Assembly: GCA_030044455.1 (NCBI GenBank) | Contig: JASHVU010000389.1 | Location: forward strand, 1-6,258 | Direction: 5' to 3' | Length of the DNA stretch: 6,258 nt | DNA from: Acidobacteriaceae bacterium | GTDB taxonomy: Bacteria > Acidobacteriota > Terriglobia > Terriglobales > Acidobacteriaceae | In this document: in pieces, positions 1-6,258 of the stretch | How the letters are laid out: each line of letters starts with the position of its first letter | Numbering within the stretch: position 1 is the stretch's first letter | Made by a program: the position numbers and the translations under genes | The notes under the pieces: generated by a model | The model's database searches: none | Seen by the model: the letters and a program-made list of their open reading frames with translations, nothing else | Told to the model about the DNA's origin: nothing

Positions 1-1
1 C

Positions 2-1528
2 GCGGCGCTGTTGCTGGCGCGCACCGCCGACCGCGAACATGAGATCTCCGTCCGCTATTCCCTTGGCGCTTCCCGCAGGTCTATCGTTTGTCAGCTACTC
101 ACTGAAGTCTTTGTTCTTGCTCTTTTCGGATCGCTCGCCGGCCTCGCCGTCGCAGCGTTTTCAGTGCGGGGATTTCATCTGCTTTCTAAAACGTTGCCAC
201 GCGCCGGCGAAATTAGCCTGAACTGGACGATTGTTTTCTACACGCTGCTTGCGGCTGTTGTTACCGCACTGCTTTGCGGCCTGCTGCCCGCGCTTCGCGG
301 CACACGCAAGGGGCTGGCTCACTCGCTTGCGCTCACCTCGCGCACGCAGGTTTCCACACGCAATCCGGTTCAATGGATTCTGGTTGGCATTCAAGTCACA
401 CTCGCCGTCACGTTGCTGCTGGGCGCGGGCCTGCTTTTACGAAGCATGCAACAACTCGGCCGCGTCAATGCCGGATTTGACCCAAGTCATGTGCTCACGT
501 TTCAAGTGAGCGGATCGTGGGCCGAAAGCACCGACATGAACGGCGTTACACAGCGCATTCGGCGAACACTCGACACGCTCCGCACCATCCCAGGCGTTGA
601 AGCAGCCTCTACGGCAGGAATGCTTTCCGGGGTTTCCTCCAAGTATCAAACCGAGTTCAAAATCGACGGCAACATCGATCCGAACAACCGGATTCTCGCT
701 GACAATCGATTTGTTTCTTTCGGCTACTTCGACACTATACGGATTGCGCGACTCACCGGCGACGTATGCAAAGAGGCGTCGAAAACTAGCGATGTTGTGG
801 TGAATCGCATGTTTGCCAGCCGTTATTTCAACGGCCGTTCACCGGTTGGTCATGCGCTTGAGGATGCTGAGGCCAGCCTGTACGCTCCTCCTCCGAGCAT
901 TATTCGCGGCGTTGTGGGCGATGCTCGCGAGAATGGGCTTGATGAAGAACCGGTGCCCACAGTCTATTCCTGCGTCAGTGCGCCCAACCCGTTCCCCAAT
1001 TACCTTGTGCGAACGCAGGGCAACCCCATGGCAATGGCGCAGACCATTCGCCAGAGACTGCATGAAATCGAGCCGAGCCGTTCAGTTTACGGAGTCTCGC
1101 CATTGCAGCAGCATCTCGACGACGCGTCCTCTGAAACTCGCCTCCGCACCTGGCTGCTCACTTTTTTTGCTGCGACGGCGGTAATTCTGGCCTGCATCGG
1201 GCTCTATGGAACACTGAGCTATCTGGCGCGGCTTCGCCAGCGCGAGGTGGGTGTGCGCCTGGCCCTCGGTGCGATGCGCGGCCAAATTGCAGGACGGTTC
1301 CTTTCGCAGGGACTGCGTGTTGCTTTTGCCGGTTGCCTGGGCGGGCTGATCCTCGGCTTTGTCCTTAGCCGTTTTCTCAAAGGCATGCTCTTCGGCATCA
1401 CCGCGCTCGACCCTCTAACCTACGCCGGCGTAGTCGGCTTGGTGCTGGCGGTGGCCACTCTCGCCTCGCTGCTACCGGCCCTACGCGCGGCGCGGCTTGA
1501 ACCTGTGCACGCGCTGCGCGAGGAGTAG
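2..1528 (+). CDS. ADOP-like MacB/FtsX-family permease, 5'-truncated by window edge
   Basis: This is the C-terminal part of a large inner-membrane permease with the MacB/FtsX fold. The frame is open to the left edge (codons for Ala-Ala-Leu precede the TTG at 11), so that TTG is not a true start. Numbering residues from position 11, hydrophobic segments lie near 32-50, 73-94, 123-144, 380-404, 436-455 and 472-491. A MacB-type periplasmic domain fills about 145-375, with VLTFQVSG, YFDTIRIARLTG and VVVNRMFASRYF blocks. The FtsX module is visibly duplicated: EISVRYSLGASRR at 11-23 matches EVGVRLALGAMRG at 412-424, and LLPALRGTR at 91-99 matches LLPALRAAR at 490-493 and around. This duplicated layout is typical of acidobacterial ADOP permeases, usually about 800 residues, so roughly 300 are probably missing. 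'Orphan' means no dedicated ATPase gene, and none is seen here. Substrate unknown; an ordinary MacB-like exporter permease is the alternative. Confidence 0.88.
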   Translation, partial: AALLLARTADREHEISVRYSLGASRRSIVCQLLTEVFVLALFGSLAGLAVAAFSVRGFHLLSKTLPRAGEISLNWTIVFYTLLAAVVTALLCGLLPALRGTRKGLAHSLALTSRTQVSTRNPVQWILVGIQVTLAVTLLLGAGLLLRSMQQLGRVNAGFDPSHVLTFQVSGSWAESTDMNGVTQRIRRTLDTLRTIPGVEAASTAGMLSGVSSKYQTEFKIDGNIDPNNRILADNRFVSFGYFDTIRIARLTGDVCKEASKTSDVVVNRMFASRYFNGRSPVGHALEDAEASLYAPPPSIIRGVVGDARENGLDEEPVPTVYSCVSAPNPFPNYLVRTQGNPMAMAQTIRQRLHEIEPSRSVYGVSPLQQHLDDASSETRLRTWLLTFFAATAVILACIGLYGTLSYLARLRQREVGVRLALGAMRGQIAGRFLSQGLRVAFAGCLGGLILGFVLSRFLKGMLFGITALDPLTYAGVVGLVLAVATLASLLPALRAARLEPVHALREE

Positions 1529-1600
1529 TTGGGGTCTCGGGTCTGGTTTCTTTGGCTGATGCTGGGGCTCGCATACTGAAACGTGGGCATGTTTCCCTGG

Positions 1601-1627
1601 TTCCGCAGATTACTCTTATCTGCGGGA
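1601..1627 (+). promoter_or_regulatory. Inverted repeat / RNA hairpin overlapping the GH115 ribosome-binding site
   Basis: CCGCAGAT (1603-1610) and ATCTGCGG (1618-1625) are exact reverse complements separated by a 7-nt loop, TACTCTT. As RNA the stem extends outward by a U-G pair (1602/1626) and a U-A pair (1601/1627), giving 10 pairs. The 3' arm covers the first four bases of the GGGAG Shine-Dalgarno. The stem could therefore mask translation initiation at 1634, or the DNA palindrome could be an operator. It is not an intrinsic terminator, because GGGAGAATCC follows rather than a T-run. The repeat is directly visible; any regulatory role is inference. Confidence 0.45.
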
Positions 1628-1628
1628 G
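1624..1628 (+). promoter_or_regulatory. Shine-Dalgarno GGGAG for the GH115 gene
   Basis: GGGAG lies 5 nt upstream of the ATG at 1634. The in-frame alternatives have weaker support: the GTG at 1583 has only GCATACTGAAAC in front, and the ATG at 1589 has a purine run too close to it. This site is the main reason for choosing 1634 as the start. Confidence 0.6.
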
Positions 1629-1633
1629 AATCC

Positions 1634-4597
1634 ATGCGTACCGCCGAATCTGAACACCTGTTCACCGCTAGCCCTGCGTCCACTCCAACTCGCACGCGAC
1701 CTTTGCATATACCGCGTCTCACCGTCAACCGTCTGGCTCTTTACGTTCTCCTTGCAACTGTGTTGCGGCCCATGTTGGCCAAAGCTCTTGGCGAGCCGAA
1801 GTACGTCCGCACCACCCCGGTCGCCGGAGACTTTAAACTTGCGGCCGACGGCCAGTCAGCGACGCTTCTGGTCAGCGATGAGGATTGGTCCGGAGTAATT
1901 CGCGCCACTGGCGATCTGAGCCAGGACATTGAACGGGTGACCGGCCACGCCGCGCCGTTGGTCAAAGATGCGAACCAGGTCAAAGGCGACATCGTCATTA
2001 TCGGCACCATTGGCAGGAGCCCTTTGATCGATGCGCTTGTTCGCAGGCACAAGCTCGATGTAAGCGGAATCGCGGGCCAGTGGGAGTCGGCGGTTACGAC
2101 GATTGTCGATCGCCCGTTGCCAGGAGTTCGCCGTGCAATGGTGATTGCCGGCGCCGATAAACGCGGAACGATCTACGGTATTTACGACCTCTCCGAGCAG
2201 ATAGGCGTTTCTCCCTGGTACTGGTGGGCCGACGTGCGCGTGCCGCACGCCGACGCGCTTTATGTCGATCCCGGCCGCTATGTGCAGCCCGTGCCCGCAG
2301 TCAAATATCGCGGCATTTTCTTTAACGACGAGGCGCCCGCGCTTTCTGGCTGGACTGCGGAAAAGTTTGGCGGCATGAAACACGAGTTCTATACCAAGGT
2401 GTTCGAGCTCCTGCTGCGATTGAAGGCTAATTTTCTGTGGCCGGCGATGTGGAACAATGCGTTTGCAACCGACGATCCGCTTAACGCCAAGCTCGCTGAC
2501 GAGTATGGCATTGTGATGGGCACATCGCACGAGGAGCCCATGATGCGCGCCGAGAAAGAATGGACGCGAGGCCATCACGGCGCTTGGGATTACGCAACGA
2601 ACCAAAAAGAGATCGACGAGTTTTGGCGCGAGGGAATGGAGCGCGACAAGAACTACGAAGAAGTGGTTACGCTGGGGATGCGCGGCGAGGGTGATACGCC
2701 CATGTCGGCCGACGCGAATACGCAGTTGCTCGAACGGATCGTGGCCGATCAACGCGAAATCCTGAAGCAGACAGTCAATCCCGACGTGGCGAAAATTCCG
2801 CAGGTGTGGGCGCTCTATAAAGAGGTTCAGGGTTACTACGAGAAGGGCATGCGTGTGCCCGACGATGTCACGCTGCTGTGGTCAGACGACAACTGGGGCA
2901 ACCTGCGCCGCCTGCCCACACCCGAAGAACGCAAACGCGCGGGAGGCGCAGGTATCTACTACCACTTCGATTATGTAGGCGGGCCACGATCGTACAAGTG
3001 GCTCAACACCAACCCGATCCCCAAAATTCAGGAGCAGATGAACCTCGCCCTCAACTACGGCGCCGACCGACTATGGGTCGTGAACGTCGGGGATGGCAAG
3101 CCCATGGAGTTTCCGATTGAGTTTTTTCTCGGTTATGCACGGACGCCGAAGCGCTGGGACAAGGACCATCTCGACGAGTTCACGAAACTGTGGGCCGCGC
3201 GCGAGTTCGGCTCTGAGCACGCCGATGAGATTGCTTCGGCGATGGAGGACTATACCCGCTACAACGGCCGCCGCAAGCCCGAACTGATCGATCCCTCCAC
3301 GTTCAGCCTCACGAACTATCACGAAGCCGACCGCATCGAAAATGAATGGAGTACCCTCGCCGCGCGCGTTGATAAGCTCGCGACTGAGCTGCCCGAAGAC
3401 GAGCGTGCTTCGTATTTCGAACTGATTCAGTATCCGGTGGATGCCTGCGCCAATCTGACTGAGATGTACATTGCCGCAGCTCGCAACGCGGCCGACGCGC
3501 GACTGGGTAACCCGCAGGCCAATGCCGACGCCGTTGAGGTGCGCAAGCTATTCAACTATGACGCACAGCTCAGCGATGAGTACAACCACAAACTGTTGAA
3601 TGGCAAGTGGGACCACATGATGGACCAGACTCACATCGGCTACACATTTTGGAATGAGCCGCCGGCCAATGTAATGCCGGCAGTGAGCTGGATCCAGGTG
3701 CCTGAGCAGGGAACGCTCGGTGTAAGCTCAGAGGATGCGAGTTTTCAGCGGAGCGGCCGGCAATTCGGGCTGTGGCTGGGGACCTTCATCCCCATTTTTA
3801 GCCCAACTCGAACCATTACGCTCTTTGATCGCGGGAAGTCGCCGGTGGACTACACTATCGAAACCAGCGCGCCGTGGATTGTTGCCAAACCCTCAAGTGG
3901 AACCGTCGGCACGGAGCAACAAAAGATCGAGCTCAGTGTGGATTGGAGCAAGACGCCAACTGGATCAGACGCCGCGGAGGGAACAATCACCGTTCGTTCC
4001 GCCGATCAGCGTGTAGCAACTTATGCGCTCGGCGAGCTGCGCCCCAACGGCCTTATGCCCGAGGAGATTCACGGATTCATCGAGGCCGATGGGTACATTG
4101 CCATTGAGGCCGCCGACACATCGAAGCGCTCGGCTGTCGGCGACACGCATTGGGAGGAACTGCCGGGCTACGGTGAGACCCAATCGGCGATGACGGTATT
4201 CCCGGTAACAGCCGCAAGCAATACCGAATCGAAGGCGTCGCTCGAGTATAGCGTTTATTTATACGATTCTGGGGATTTTCAGGCGCAGTTCACGCTCGCG
4301 CCGACGCTGAATTTCGTTCCCGGTCGCGGTTTGCGTTTCGCGGTTTCGATCGATGACGGCCCGCGTACCATCGTCGACGAGCTGGAGCATAATTCCCAAC
4401 ACGATTGGGAGCAAGCGGTGAGTGACGGCGTGCGCCGCCTTACGCTTCCGCTGACGATCGCCAAACCCGGCTATCACAGACTCAACATCTGGGCCGTCGA
4501 TCCGGGCGTGGTGCTTGAGCGCATCGTGGTGAGCCACGGGCCGCTCAAGCCAAGTTACCTCGGCCCGCCTGAGAGTGCGCATTATCCGGGGATGTAG
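1634..4597 (+). CDS. Secreted glycoside hydrolase family 115 (alpha-glucuronidase)
   Basis: The 987-residue product looks like a complete GH115 enzyme. The family removes alpha-1,2-linked (4-O-methyl-)glucuronic acid side chains from xylan; some members act on arabinogalactan. A long basic N-terminus precedes a hydrophobic core LALYVLLATVL (34-44) and an AKA site (49-51), suggesting export to the periplasm or outside. Next come an alpha/beta domain (about 65-215, ending GIYDLSEQIGVSPWYWWADV) and a TIM barrel (about 223-500) with FFNDEAP (229-235), LWPAMWN (268-274), GTSHEEPM (296-303), GMRGEGD (348-354), LLWSDDNWGN (414-423) and WVVNVGDGKPMEF (481-493). A helical region (about 503-670), an Ig/BACON-like strand region (about 720-800, around APWIVAKPSSG) and a GH115 C-terminal beta-sandwich (about 810-970) follow. 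The Asp, Glu and Arg of FFNDEAP and GMRGEGD are the likely active-site cluster; I cannot assign acid and base. GTG 1583 would add 17 residues. Family is sure; exact substrate is inferred. Confidence 0.93.
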   Translation: MRTAESEHLFTASPASTPTRTRPLHIPRLTVNRLALYVLLATVLRPMLAKALGEPKYVRTTPVAGDFKLAADGQSATLLVSDEDWSGVIRATGDLSQDIERVTGHAAPLVKDANQVKGDIVIIGTIGRSPLIDALVRRHKLDVSGIAGQWESAVTTIVDRPLPGVRRAMVIAGADKRGTIYGIYDLSEQIGVSPWYWWADVRVPHADALYVDPGRYVQPVPAVKYRGIFFNDEAPALSGWTAEKFGGMKHEFYTKVFELLLRLKANFLWPAMWNNAFATDDPLNAKLADEYGIVMGTSHEEPMMRAEKEWTRGHHGAWDYATNQKEIDEFWREGMERDKNYEEVVTLGMRGEGDTPMSADANTQLLERIVADQREILKQTVNPDVAKIPQVWALYKEVQGYYEKGMRVPDDVTLLWSDDNWGNLRRLPTPEERKRAGGAGIYYHFDYVGGPRSYKWLNTNPIPKIQEQMNLALNYGADRLWVVNVGDGKPMEFPIEFFLGYARTPKRWDKDHLDEFTKLWAAREFGSEHADEIASAMEDYTRYNGRRKPELIDPSTFSLTNYHEADRIENEWSTLAARVDKLATELPEDERASYFELIQYPVDACANLTEMYIAAARNAADARLGNPQANADAVEVRKLFNYDAQLSDEYNHKLLNGKWDHMMDQTHIGYTFWNEPPANVMPAVSWIQVPEQGTLGVSSEDASFQRSGRQFGLWLGTFIPIFSPTRTITLFDRGKSPVDYTIETSAPWIVAKPSSGTVGTEQQKIELSVDWSKTPTGSDAAEGTITVRSADQRVATYALGELRPNGLMPEEIHGFIEADGYIAIEAADTSKRSAVGDTHWEELPGYGETQSAMTVFPVTAASNTESKASLEYSVYLYDSGDFQAQFTLAPTLNFVPGRGLRFAVSIDDGPRTIVDELEHNSQHDWEQAVSDGVRRLTLPLTIAKPGYHRLNIWAVDPGVVLERIVVSHGPLKPSYLGPPESAHYPGM

Positions 4598-4625
4598 TTG
4601 CAATGAGGCAACGCGAGAGACGAGG
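4598..4625. other. Convergent junction between GH115 and the acetyltransferase gene
   Basis: Only 28 bp separate the two facing stop codons. A small inverted repeat, GTTGC (4597-4601) and GCAAC (4608-4612) with a 6-nt loop, sits here. The stem is only 5 bp and neither strand has a following T-run, so I do not call a terminator. Termination may be Rho-dependent or lie inside the opposing gene. Confidence 0.4.
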
Positions 4626-5147
4626 TCAGCCCGAGAGCCTTACCAGTTCCTGCGCTTCATGACGTGGGCCGAGAATGGAGATCCTCGGAATCCGCCCGCG
4701 CACCATGGCTACTTCGTCGCAGCGGTGCAAACGCGGGCAGTTCTGGCAGTCTTTGAAAATCTTGTCCGGAAGCTCAGCTTTATCCTCGACAATCCTGAAC
4801 CCGTACTTGAAAAAGAAATCGGGAATGCGAGTAAACAGGCACACCGACTGAATGCCGTGTGCTTCGGCTTCTTCGATGAGCCCATTTAGAATGCCTCCGC
4901 CTGCGCCCTGGCCCTTTGCCTCGGGCCTTACCACGATAGATCGCACCTCGGCCAGATGCGGCCCGTAGAGGTGCAGGGCGCCACAGCCTAGAAACACTCC
5001 GCCGTCGGACTCGGCTACAGTAAAATCGCGAATGTTTTCGCAGATTTCGGAAAACGCGCGCTTCAGCAACGTACCGTCCGAGGAGAGCGAGTTGACCAGG
5101 TCGTAGATGTTTGAGGCGTCGTGCAACAGCGCTTTACGCACCAGCAT
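4626..5147 (-). CDS. argA: Short GNAT N-acetyltransferase, probable N-acetylglutamate synthase (ArgA-type)
   Basis: This 173-residue single-domain GNAT protein probably transfers acetyl from acetyl-CoA to the amino group of glutamate, opening arginine synthesis in the cytoplasm. It starts VRKALLHDASNIYDLV, then shows FTVAE (42-46), GCGALHLYGPHLAEVRSIVV (54-73), the acetyl-CoA loop K78-G-Q-G-A-G83 (the [RQK]xxGxG form of motif A), LFTRIPDFFFKYGF (104-117) and a Cys cluster C134-x2-C137-x5-C143. Length and the GCGALH...LAEVRSI block match the small stand-alone synthases such as mycobacterial Rv2747, not the long kinase-fold E. coli ArgA. The ATG at 5147 is chosen because GGAGG precedes it by 6 nt and homology begins there; the frame stays open 168 nt further upstream, but that stretch is argH read in another frame. 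It overlaps argH by 14 nt, which supports the arginine role. A different GNAT substrate remains possible. Confidence 0.82.
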   Translation of the reverse strand: MLVRKALLHDASNIYDLVNSLSSDGTLLKRAFSEICENIRDFTVAESDGGVFLGCGALHLYGPHLAEVRSIVVRPEAKGQGAGGGILNGLIEEAEAHGIQSVCLFTRIPDFFFKYGFRIVEDKAELPDKIFKDCQNCPRLHRCDEVAMVRGRIPRISILGPRHEAQELVRLSG

Positions 5148-6258
5148 GAGCAACCTCCACTGCATCGCGTGACAAAATTTCGTCGACACGGCGCGCAGCC
5201 TCGCCGAGCGCCTGGTGCAAGCGCCCGCGCGCAGTACCGCCGACCACGTCGTGGCAGTCGAGCGTGGCCTGCAAACAAATCGACGCATAAAAATCCGCGT
5301 CGAATTCCGAGCCAAACGCGCGCAGCTCGTCGATGCTCAATTCACCCAGCTCCACGCCCTTTTCCAACGCATATCGCACAGCGTTACCAATCTTCTCGTG
5401 GGCTTTTCTGAACGGCACTCCCTTGTGAACGAGGTAGGTTGCCGCGGCCATGGCATTCAGATAGCCCGACTGTGCGGCCGCTTCCATCCGCTCGTGCCTG
5501 AAGCCGAGCGCCCGCGTGAATTGTGGCAAATGCTGCAACATTCCCTCCATCGCATCGGCCACCGCGAACACAGGCTCCTGCGTTTCCTGCAAGTCTTTAT
5601 TGTATGCAAGCGGCAGGCCCTTCAGCAGAGTAGCAATCGTGGTACACGCGCCCAGTATCCTCCCGCACTTGCCGCGCAATAGCTCAGTCAAATCCGGGTT
5701 TTTCTTTTGCGGCATTGCACTCGACCCGGTAGAAAACGCTTCGGGCAGATCGATGAATCCGTACTCGCTGGTGGCAAACAACGTGATCTCTTCCGCAAAC
5801 CGCGAAATGTGAATTCCCACTGTCGACGCAGCCTGCGCATACTCTAAAGCGAAGTCGCGGTCGCTAGTCGCATCCATCGAGTTCGCCGTCGGTGCTTGAA
5901 ATCCAAGTTCATGTGCGGCAATCGTACGATCGAGTGCGAGTGTTGCGCCGGCGATTGCTCCCGACCCCAGTGGACAATAGTTCAACCTTGCCGCGCAATC
6001 CTTCAGTCGCGATGCATCGCGCAAGATCATCTCTACGTACGCCAGCAACCAGTGCGCAACCAACACAGGTTCGGCGCGCTGCAAATGGGTGTAACTCGGC
6101 ATTGCGGCGTCGCCTGCTTTGCGCGCTCGTTCAACCAGCGCCAGTGCCCAGCTGGCAAGGCCGAGGGTAGCCCGCTCGATGCAATCGCGCACATAGACCC
6201 GCATGTCGGTGGCGATTTGTTCGTTGCGGCTGCGGCCGGTGTGCAGCTTGAGCGCCAG
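5134..6258 (-). CDS. argH: Argininosuccinate lyase, N-terminus cut by window edge
   Basis: ArgH splits argininosuccinate into arginine and fumarate, the last step of arginine synthesis; it is a cytoplasmic homotetramer of the fumarase/aspartase superfamily. The visible 374 residues run from LALKLHTGRSRNEQIATD, a hallmark ArgH segment, to a TAA at 5136-5134. The frame is open to the right edge, so the ATG at 6204 is internal and roughly 80-100 residues are missing compared with the usual 450-470. Numbering from the edge, SYTHLQRAEPV (about 55-65) carries the conserved catalytic-region His58, and GSSAMPQKKNPD (178-189) is the superfamily signature loop with its serine. YNKDLQE (219-225) and the C-terminal GGTARGRL (340-347) are also typical. 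No frameshift or missing key residue is seen. Its 3' end overlaps the acetyltransferase start by 14 nt, so the two are one transcription unit; any promoter lies outside the window. Confidence 0.97.
   Translation of the reverse strand: MALKLHTGRSRNEQIATDMRVYVRDCIERATLGLASWALALVERARKAGDAAMPSYTHLQRAEPVLVAHWLLAYVEMILRDASRLKDCAARLNYCPLGSGAIAGATLALDRTIAAHELGFQAPTANSMDATSDRDFALEYAQAASTVGIHISRFAEEITLFATSEYGFIDLPEAFSTGSSAMPQKKNPDLTELLRGKCGRILGACTTIATLLKGLPLAYNKDLQETQEPVFAVADAMEGMLQHLPQFTRALGFRHERMEAAAQSGYLNAMAAATYLVHKGVPFRKAHEKIGNAVRYALEKGVELGELSIDELRAFGSEFDADFYASICLQATLDCHDVVGGTARGRLHQALGEAARRVDEILSRDAVEVAHAGA
5154..5158 (-). promoter_or_regulatory. Shine-Dalgarno GGAGG inside the end of argH
   Basis: On the minus strand GGAGG lies within the last codons of argH, 6 nt before the ATG at 5147. 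It fixes the acetyltransferase start and implies that ribosomes finishing argH can reinitiate there (translational coupling). Confidence 0.7.

Larger units (their letters stand above)
1529..1633 (+). other. Intergenic leader between the permease and GH115 genes
   Basis: This 105-bp gap holds the hairpin at 1601-1627 and the Shine-Dalgarno at 1624-1628. I see no stem followed by a T-run, so there is no obvious intrinsic terminator after the permease. No convincing sigma-70 promoter is visible either: CATACT at 1572-1577 could pass as a -10, but its best upstream partner (TTCTTT at 1548-1553, 18-bp spacing) is a poor -35. GH115 could be read through from the permease gene or use a promoter I cannot recognise. 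Confidence 0.6.

Noticed and set aside
11..13. TTG at position 11 as the permease start
   Set aside because: The frame is open upstream to the edge and the protein begins in the middle of a conserved FtsX-type motif, so the gene is truncated by the window.
1548..1577. Possible sigma-70 promoter TTCTTT-N18-CATACT before GH115
   Set aside because: The -35 match is poor and the spacing was picked to fit; such matches arise by chance.
1856..2752. 298-codon open frame on the minus strand inside the GH115 gene
   Set aside because: It lies wholly opposite a well-supported GH115 coding region. Its product is rich in His, Arg and Ala with no recognisable domain, and long antisense frames are expected in GC-biased genes.
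4597..4612. Possible bidirectional terminator GTTGC-N6-GCAAC
   Set aside because: The stem has only 5 bp and neither strand has a following T-run.
5148..5315. N-terminal 56-residue extension of the acetyltransferase frame
   Set aside because: The stretch is Arg-rich, has no GNAT character and is argH coding sequence read in another frame. The GGAGG and the homology both point to the ATG at 5147.
5215..5682. 155-codon plus-strand open frame opposite argH
   Set aside because: It is a shadow of argH with no recognisable product, and argH motifs on the other strand are unmistakable.
6202..6204. ATG at 6204 as the argH start
   Set aside because: The upstream in-frame codons encode the conserved LHTGRSRNEQ segment of ArgH, so this methionine is internal.

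Overview
The window is ordinary bacterial chromosome with moderately high GC and about 95% coding. It most likely comes from an Acidobacteriota lineage (Terriglobia / Koribacter-Acidobacterium type). The main reason is the first gene, a duplicated MacB/FtsX-like permease of the 'ADOP' (acidobacterial duplicated orphan permease) kind, a family greatly expanded in that phylum. A secreted GH115 glucuronidase and an argH gene followed by a short ArgA-type acetyltransferase also fit. The assignment is inference from gene content; there is no rRNA or other marker here.

Layout: (1) 2-1528, plus strand: the C-terminal part of the ADOP-like permease, whose 5' end lies outside the window. (2) 1529-1633: a short intergenic leader holding a perfect 8-bp inverted repeat (10 pairs as RNA with one G-U) whose 3' arm covers most of the best Shine-Dalgarno of the next gene. 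(3) 1634-4597, plus strand: a complete GH115-family alpha-glucuronidase with an export signal, predicted to remove (4-O-methyl-)glucuronic acid side chains from xylan or a similar plant polysaccharide. (4) 4598-4625: a 28-bp convergent junction. (5) 5147-4626, minus strand: a short GNAT acetyltransferase resembling the small N-acetylglutamate synthases. (6) 6258-5134, minus strand: argH, argininosuccinate lyase, whose N-terminus runs off the right edge.

The two minus-strand genes form a translationally coupled pair. The acetyltransferase ATG lies inside the end of argH (14-nt overlap), with a GGAGG 6 nt upstream inside argH. This joins the presumed first committed step of arginine synthesis (glutamate to N-acetylglutamate) to the last step (argininosuccinate to arginine plus fumarate). 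It is the unfused counterpart of the ArgH-ArgA fusion proteins known from Moritella and related marine gammaproteobacteria. The permease and GH115 genes share a strand, but nothing in the sequence ties them functionally to each other or to the arginine genes.

I found no rRNA, tRNA, CRISPR, insertion sequence, phage gene or attachment site, and no convincing sign of an undescribed multi-gene system. The items most worth a second look are the argH/acetyltransferase overlap, the hairpin over the GH115 ribosome-binding site, and the unusual N-terminus of the GH115 protein.
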